Shown here: one piece after another, positions 47,748 to 50,522 of the stretch
Position numbering within the stretch: position 1 is the stretch's first letter
Layout: each line of letters begins with the position of its first letter
Assembly: GCA_964489785.1 (NCBI GenBank)
Contig: CAZAZY010000003.1
Location: forward strand, 1 to 50,522
Origin: JAIPIY01 sp964489785
GTDB taxonomy: Bacteria; Patescibacteriota; Minisyncoccia; Phycocordibacterales; UBA1006
Direction of reading: 5' to 3'
Length of the DNA: 50,522 bases
Position numbers and translations under genes: made by a program
The notes under the pieces: generated by a model
Told to the model about the DNA's origin: nothing
What the model saw: only the letters and a program-made list of their open reading frames with translations
Databases searched by the model: none

Positions 47748-48260
47748 ATGGAAGATTTACTAAAAAGGATTCAGTTGATTAACCAGCAAACCGTTGGATG
47801 GACTGTTCGCTCTGAAGAATCAGGACATTTTGCCATGAGACGTGGTGGAGGGATAATAAACATCATGACAGTTGTGAATAAATTTTATGGTGATCCCGTA
47901 CATAATCGCTTCTCTCTGAATATTAATAATGATAAAGAAAATAAAGATCCTGATCCCAGTATCGGACACGCGGATATTTCTCTTTTGTGTGAAATTATTG
48001 CATCGGATCCCCATTCTTTTTATTGGGAGAAAAAACAGTACGAAGGAAGAGTTTGGTATTTTCTTGTTCTCATGGAGTCCCTTGTTCCAGGGTTGAAGGA
48101 GAAAAAAACTATATTTTACTTCTTGGAAAAACATCTTAGGTCCGATTCCAAACAAGAATCACTTCAACTATTGGAAGACCTTTGTTCTGATCCAGCGAAA
48201 GAGAAGGTAAAACAACATTGGAAAGATGTTCCTGATTCTGCATATTGCCTGAAAGAATAA
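47748..48260 (+). CDS. Hypothetical protein
   Basis: 170 residues from ATG 47748 (MEDLLKRIQLINQQ); ATG 47706 would add 14 residues, but TTGAAT/TATTTG boxes (47702-47729) favour the shorter form. A soluble mixed protein: VGWTVRSEESGHFAMRRGGG, VNKFYGDPVHNRFSLNI, IASDPHSFYWEKKQYEGRVW and a C-terminal helical part (FLEKHLRSDSKQESLQLLED). No family is recognised. It ends at a strong terminator. Confidence 0.55.
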   Translation: MEDLLKRIQLINQQTVGWTVRSEESGHFAMRRGGGIINIMTVVNKFYGDPVHNRFSLNINNDKENKDPDPSIGHADISLLCEIIASDPHSFYWEKKQYEGRVWYFLVLMESLVPGLKEKKTIFYFLEKHLRSDSKQESLQLLEDLCSDPAKEKVKQHWKDVPDSAYCLKE

Positions 48261-48282
48261 ATGAATCAGGTTTACCAAATAC

Positions 48283-48317
48283 CCCGTCATGCGCATAGCG
48301 TATGGCGGGTTTTTTTA
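48283..48317 (+). terminator. Terminator after the 47748 gene
   Basis: CCCGTCATGCGC / GCGTATGGCGGG with loop ATA, then seven Ts. Confidence 0.85.
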
Positions 48318-48320
48318 TAT

Positions 48321-48356
48321 AAAAAAGGTGGGCCATCGAGTAAAACTCGATGGCCC
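48321..48356 (-). terminator. Terminator of the 48362 gene
   Basis: GGGCCATCGAGT / ACTCGATGGCCC with loop AAA. On the minus strand a T-run (complement of 48321-48326) follows. Confidence 0.85.
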
Positions 48357-48361
48357 AATAT

Positions 48362-48655
48362 TCAAGGTGGTCGAAGCGACAACCGGATCAGATCCAGAAT
48401 TCTTCCCGTCCAACCCGTGGTGCAAACAGCCCTGGGTTCTTGGTTGGGAAAAGTGAGAAAGGTCTCGTATTCTTGAAAAGCAATGAGAGGTTCAACTAAT
48501 CCAGTCAAAATGCAACAATCGTTGCCTTGAGGGTATGTTTGTTGAGCCTCATTAACAGAAAGGACAATAATTTCAATTTCAGGATGATCACGATGAATCA
48601 TCCTGGGCAGGTCAGTTGCTAATGCGACTGACAGCGGAATGATTGCGTAGATCAT
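48362..48655 (-). CDS. Hypothetical small protein
   Basis: 97 residues from ATG 48655 (MIYAIIPLSVALATDLPRMI). The open frame continues to 48793, but minus-strand TTGCTT and TGC-extended TAGTAT lie about 25-50 bases before 48655 and inside the extension, so the shorter start is preferred. The body is soluble (HPEIEIIVLSVNEAQQ, LIAFQEYETFLTFPN) and ends LDLIRLSLRPP with a TGA stop. No family is recognised. Confidence 0.45.
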   Translation of the reverse strand: MIYAIIPLSVALATDLPRMIHRDHPEIEIIVLSVNEAQQTYPQGNDCCILTGLVEPLIAFQEYETFLTFPNQEPRAVCTTGWTGRILDLIRLSLRPP

Positions 48656-48719
48656 GTGCTGAATGTTTTTATCTATACTAGCATATCTTTTCAAAAAAGC
48701 AAGACTGAATAAGTAGGTA

Positions 48720-48748
48720 TTGACAAATAATATATAATGTGACACATT
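48720..48748 (+). promoter_or_regulatory. Promoter region of the SF2 helicase gene with a small palindrome
   Basis: TTGACA (48720-48725) is present but no -10 at the right spacing is clear; TATAAT at 48733-48738 would need another -35. AATGTGACACATT (48736-48748) is a 13-base palindrome that could bind a regulator. The leader is 50-60 bases. Confidence 0.35.
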
Positions 48749-48796
48749 GTATATCAAGCGGTGAACAAATGATCTGCTCCTTGAAAAATTCATACA

Positions 48797-50522
48797 ATGG
48801 AAAATCGATTTACGTTAATCGTAGCGAATCTACTATCGTACGTTCCTGTTAATGTATTTCGTAAAGGACAGGAAACGTTCTATACAAAAATACGTCAGGC
48901 TATCATAGACGGATTCCGTACTATGTACATTGAAGGACCAACGGGAATGGGTAAAGCATTCCTTCAGGCTACGCTTGCCGATGCTATTATCAATGGATCA
49001 CAGGATATCAAGATTTTGATTCTTGTACCAAAGATTGATCTGCTTTCGCAGATGAGGGATGAATTTACAAAATTTGCGGTACGTCTTTTCGTTGGGCTTC
49101 GAGGTGGAGGTTGGAAGAGTAATGGTCAACATGTGACTGTTATGACCTACCAAAGCTTTGCCAGATTGAATAATGACGAGTTGAAACAATATTCGGTCAT
49201 ATTTCTTGACGAAGCTCACTTGGCACTGGGTGTGGTCACCCGGGCAAAGATAGATGAACAACAGCATGCTATTATTATTGGCTTTACTGCCACATCTGAA
49301 TATTCTGAAGAGAAAAACCTCAAAGAATGGCTAGGACTTGAAGTTCACAAAATTTCAGTTCTCGAAGCCGTTAATGTAGGAATGCTGTCAGGTATTCAGG
49401 TTATGACCGGTAAGGTAAAAATCAAGATCGCTGGAAGATTACAGGGAGAGGCAACGTCTGAATACACAGAACGAATAAGTAGCGATATAATCCGCCAAGG
49501 TGGAAACATTGCTGCGACACGTTTGTACAAGAAATTGTTTCAACCAAAGGGTCTGCGATTCGTCATGTTTACCTTAACGGTGGAACAAGGACGCGATCTA
49601 GTAGAAGAGTTGGTTCGCCAAGGTGTCACTGCACGACTGATCGAAGGTGCCATGTCAAGGGATGATCGGAAAGATCTTTTCGATGACTTCAAGGACAACA
49701 AATTTGAAGTTCTTGTTGGAGTCGATGTACCCAAAACTGGTTTCGATGATAAGGGTGTTTGTGGAGTCATATTTGCTTATCCTGTTGGATCGCTTGTCGG
49801 TTTGACTCAGGGGGCAGGTAGGGCAACACGCTTGTGGGAACTGATGCCAGACAAAATTGCATATGTTGTGCAGTTGATGTTCGAAGGCAGGGATCAGGTG
49901 TTCTATTCACAGGTTCTAGAGGGTAATTCTATGGTGTTACCCAAAGTATTAGGAGAAAGAGAAATGAAAGGAATGCGCAAGCGCCTTATCTCTACTTCTG
50001 ATATTGAACAGGATCTGTGTGATGATGTGATTGAATCAGTCCACGTCACCGAAGAAGAGGTGATAAGGGTTGTGAAAGAATATGCTGATAAGTATGTTCG
50101 AGAACAAGCTCAGGAAGGGTGGTATACAGCAAGCCAGATTAGTGAAATGGATGATGTTCAAGGTAACTATGATAGGGTCAAAAAACTTGCCGAAACATAT
50201 CGCAAAGACTACTCAATATGGTTTAGGATGTATTTGTCGGGACCAAGTTGGACTGAACACTACGCACCTGATCTGGTAGCCATCCTCAAAAAGCTCTGCG
50301 CTCGTAAAGAGCAAGCTCCCGAAGGGTGGTATACAGCAAGCCAGATTAGCGACTTTAGTGATGTGCAAGGTGGAGATATTAAAATCAAAAAGCTTGCCGA
50401 AGTCCATCGTCAAGATCATCCTCAGTGGTTTAAGGTATACTTGGTTGGTATTAGTACAAAACCAGGTGAACACTACGCTCCTGAGCTAGTAGCTGTTCTG
50501 AAAGAGCAATGCGCTCGTAAAG
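48797..50522 (+). CDS. Superfamily 2 DEAH-type helicase with tandem C-terminal repeats, open at the right edge
   Basis: The frame is open from ATG 48797 to the end of the window (575 codons). The first RecA-like domain has motif I EGPTGMGKAF (K53 but Ala at 54, where Ser/Thr is usual), motif II DEAH at 138-141 and motif III FTATS. The second has MFTLTVEQGRDLVEEL and motif VI QGAGRATR (338-345). After a linker, 69-residue units begin at 50114 and 50321. Each starts EGWYTASQIS, continues with KKLAE, a W-F region, and EHYAPELV-like, and ends CARK. WYTASQIS looks like a helix-turn-helix start. These tails recur in Patescibacteria. The specific substrate is unknown; more repeats may follow. Confidence 0.85.
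   Translation, partial: MENRFTLIVANLLSYVPVNVFRKGQETFYTKIRQAIIDGFRTMYIEGPTGMGKAFLQATLADAIINGSQDIKILILVPKIDLLSQMRDEFTKFAVRLFVGLRGGGWKSNGQHVTVMTYQSFARLNNDELKQYSVIFLDEAHLALGVVTRAKIDEQQHAIIIGFTATSEYSEEKNLKEWLGLEVHKISVLEAVNVGMLSGIQVMTGKVKIKIAGRLQGEATSEYTERISSDIIRQGGNIAATRLYKKLFQPKGLRFVMFTLTVEQGRDLVEELVRQGVTARLIEGAMSRDDRKDLFDDFKDNKFEVLVGVDVPKTGFDDKGVCGVIFAYPVGSLVGLTQGAGRATRLWELMPDKIAYVVQLMFEGRDQVFYSQVLEGNSMVLPKVLGEREMKGMRKRLISTSDIEQDLCDDVIESVHVTEEEVIRVVKEYADKYVREQAQEGWYTASQISEMDDVQGNYDRVKKLAETYRKDYSIWFRMYLSGPSWTEHYAPDLVAILKKLCARKEQAPEGWYTASQISDFSDVQGGDIKIKKLAEVHRQDHPQWFKVYLVGISTKPGEHYAPELVAVLKEQCARK
50114..50522 (+). repeat. Tandem 207-bp repeat units in the helicase tail
   Basis: Unit 1 (50114-50320) and unit 2 (from 50321, cut by the window end) share 28 identical leading bases, starting GAAGGGTGGTATACAGCAAG. 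The encoded 69-residue modules align along their length. Confidence 0.8.

Noticed and set aside
34764..48655. Alternative genetic code with TGA read as Gly, as in some Patescibacteria
   Set aside because: TGA serves as the stop of the zinc-ribbon gene (34764) and the 48362 gene, and no coding frame needs TGA as a sense codon.

Overview
The window looks like a scaffold from an uncultivated bacterium of the Candidate Phyla Radiation (Patescibacteria). The basis is the gene set and its style rather than a marker-gene tree. It is AT-rich and densely packed. Housekeeping genes sit in small, scattered operons, and several of their proteins are shortened versions of the usual families: PheS without its N-terminal coiled coil, PheT without the EMAP/OB insertion, a 761-residue SMC with no recognisable hinge, a 124-residue ATP synthase delta subunit, and an L32 without zinc cysteines. 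Two giant or repeat-bearing proteins of unknown role are also typical of these genomes. TAA, TAG and TGA are all used as stops. Two 100-N gaps interrupt pheT and rnhB. The pheT gap is flanked by an exact 55-base duplication and is almost certainly a scaffolding artefact.

Layout. 1-5.8 kb: the end of gatB, a degenerate histidine phosphatase, pheS-pheT and gyrB. 5.9-7.3 kb: small genes of unknown function. 7.3-11.4 kb: dnaE, divergent from rnhB, then rpmF (L32). 11.5-15.4 kb: a nusB-Nudix fusion, rnc and a mini-smc. 15.4-19.3 kb: a 1135-residue repeat-bearing membrane protein and a DUF5663-like partner, behind a consensus promoter whose spacer is an inverted repeat. 19.3-22.7 kb: rnr, rpsP and a KH-domain gene with a large inverted repeat at its transcription start. 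22.7-23.0 kb: a complete tRNA-Ile(GAU) sitting inside the D-loop of a second, damaged tRNA-Ile. 23.0-29.8 kb: a structured leader and the full ATP synthase operon (atpI/Z-B-E-F-H-A-G-D-C). Its c subunit has two carboxylates, a pattern known from Na+-coupled rotors. 29.8-33.8 kb: a methyltransferase, a metallophosphoesterase, a short unknown transcript, a DUF3050-like protein, rlmH and a DedA-like protein. 33.8-36.5 kb: tRNA-Glu(CUC) followed by an accessory patch holding a DUF5677-like gene between 10-bp direct repeats and a six-zinc-ribbon nuclease-like protein. 36.5-47.2 kb: a HelD-like helicase, small membrane proteins, an M23 peptidase, a CsaA-like protein, a beta-propeller protein, pyrE, rmuC and trmD. 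47.3-50.5 kb: small unknown genes and the start of an SF2 helicase with tandem 69-residue C-terminal repeats that runs off the window.

A recurrent pattern ties the window together. At a dozen or so genes a strong, often extended -10 box (TGnTATACT-like) ends 6-9 bases before the start codon, which predicts leaderless mRNAs. Genes inside operons mostly lack Shine-Dalgarno sequences. I used this pattern to choose several start codons. Intrinsic terminators are abundant, and many serve convergent genes in both directions.
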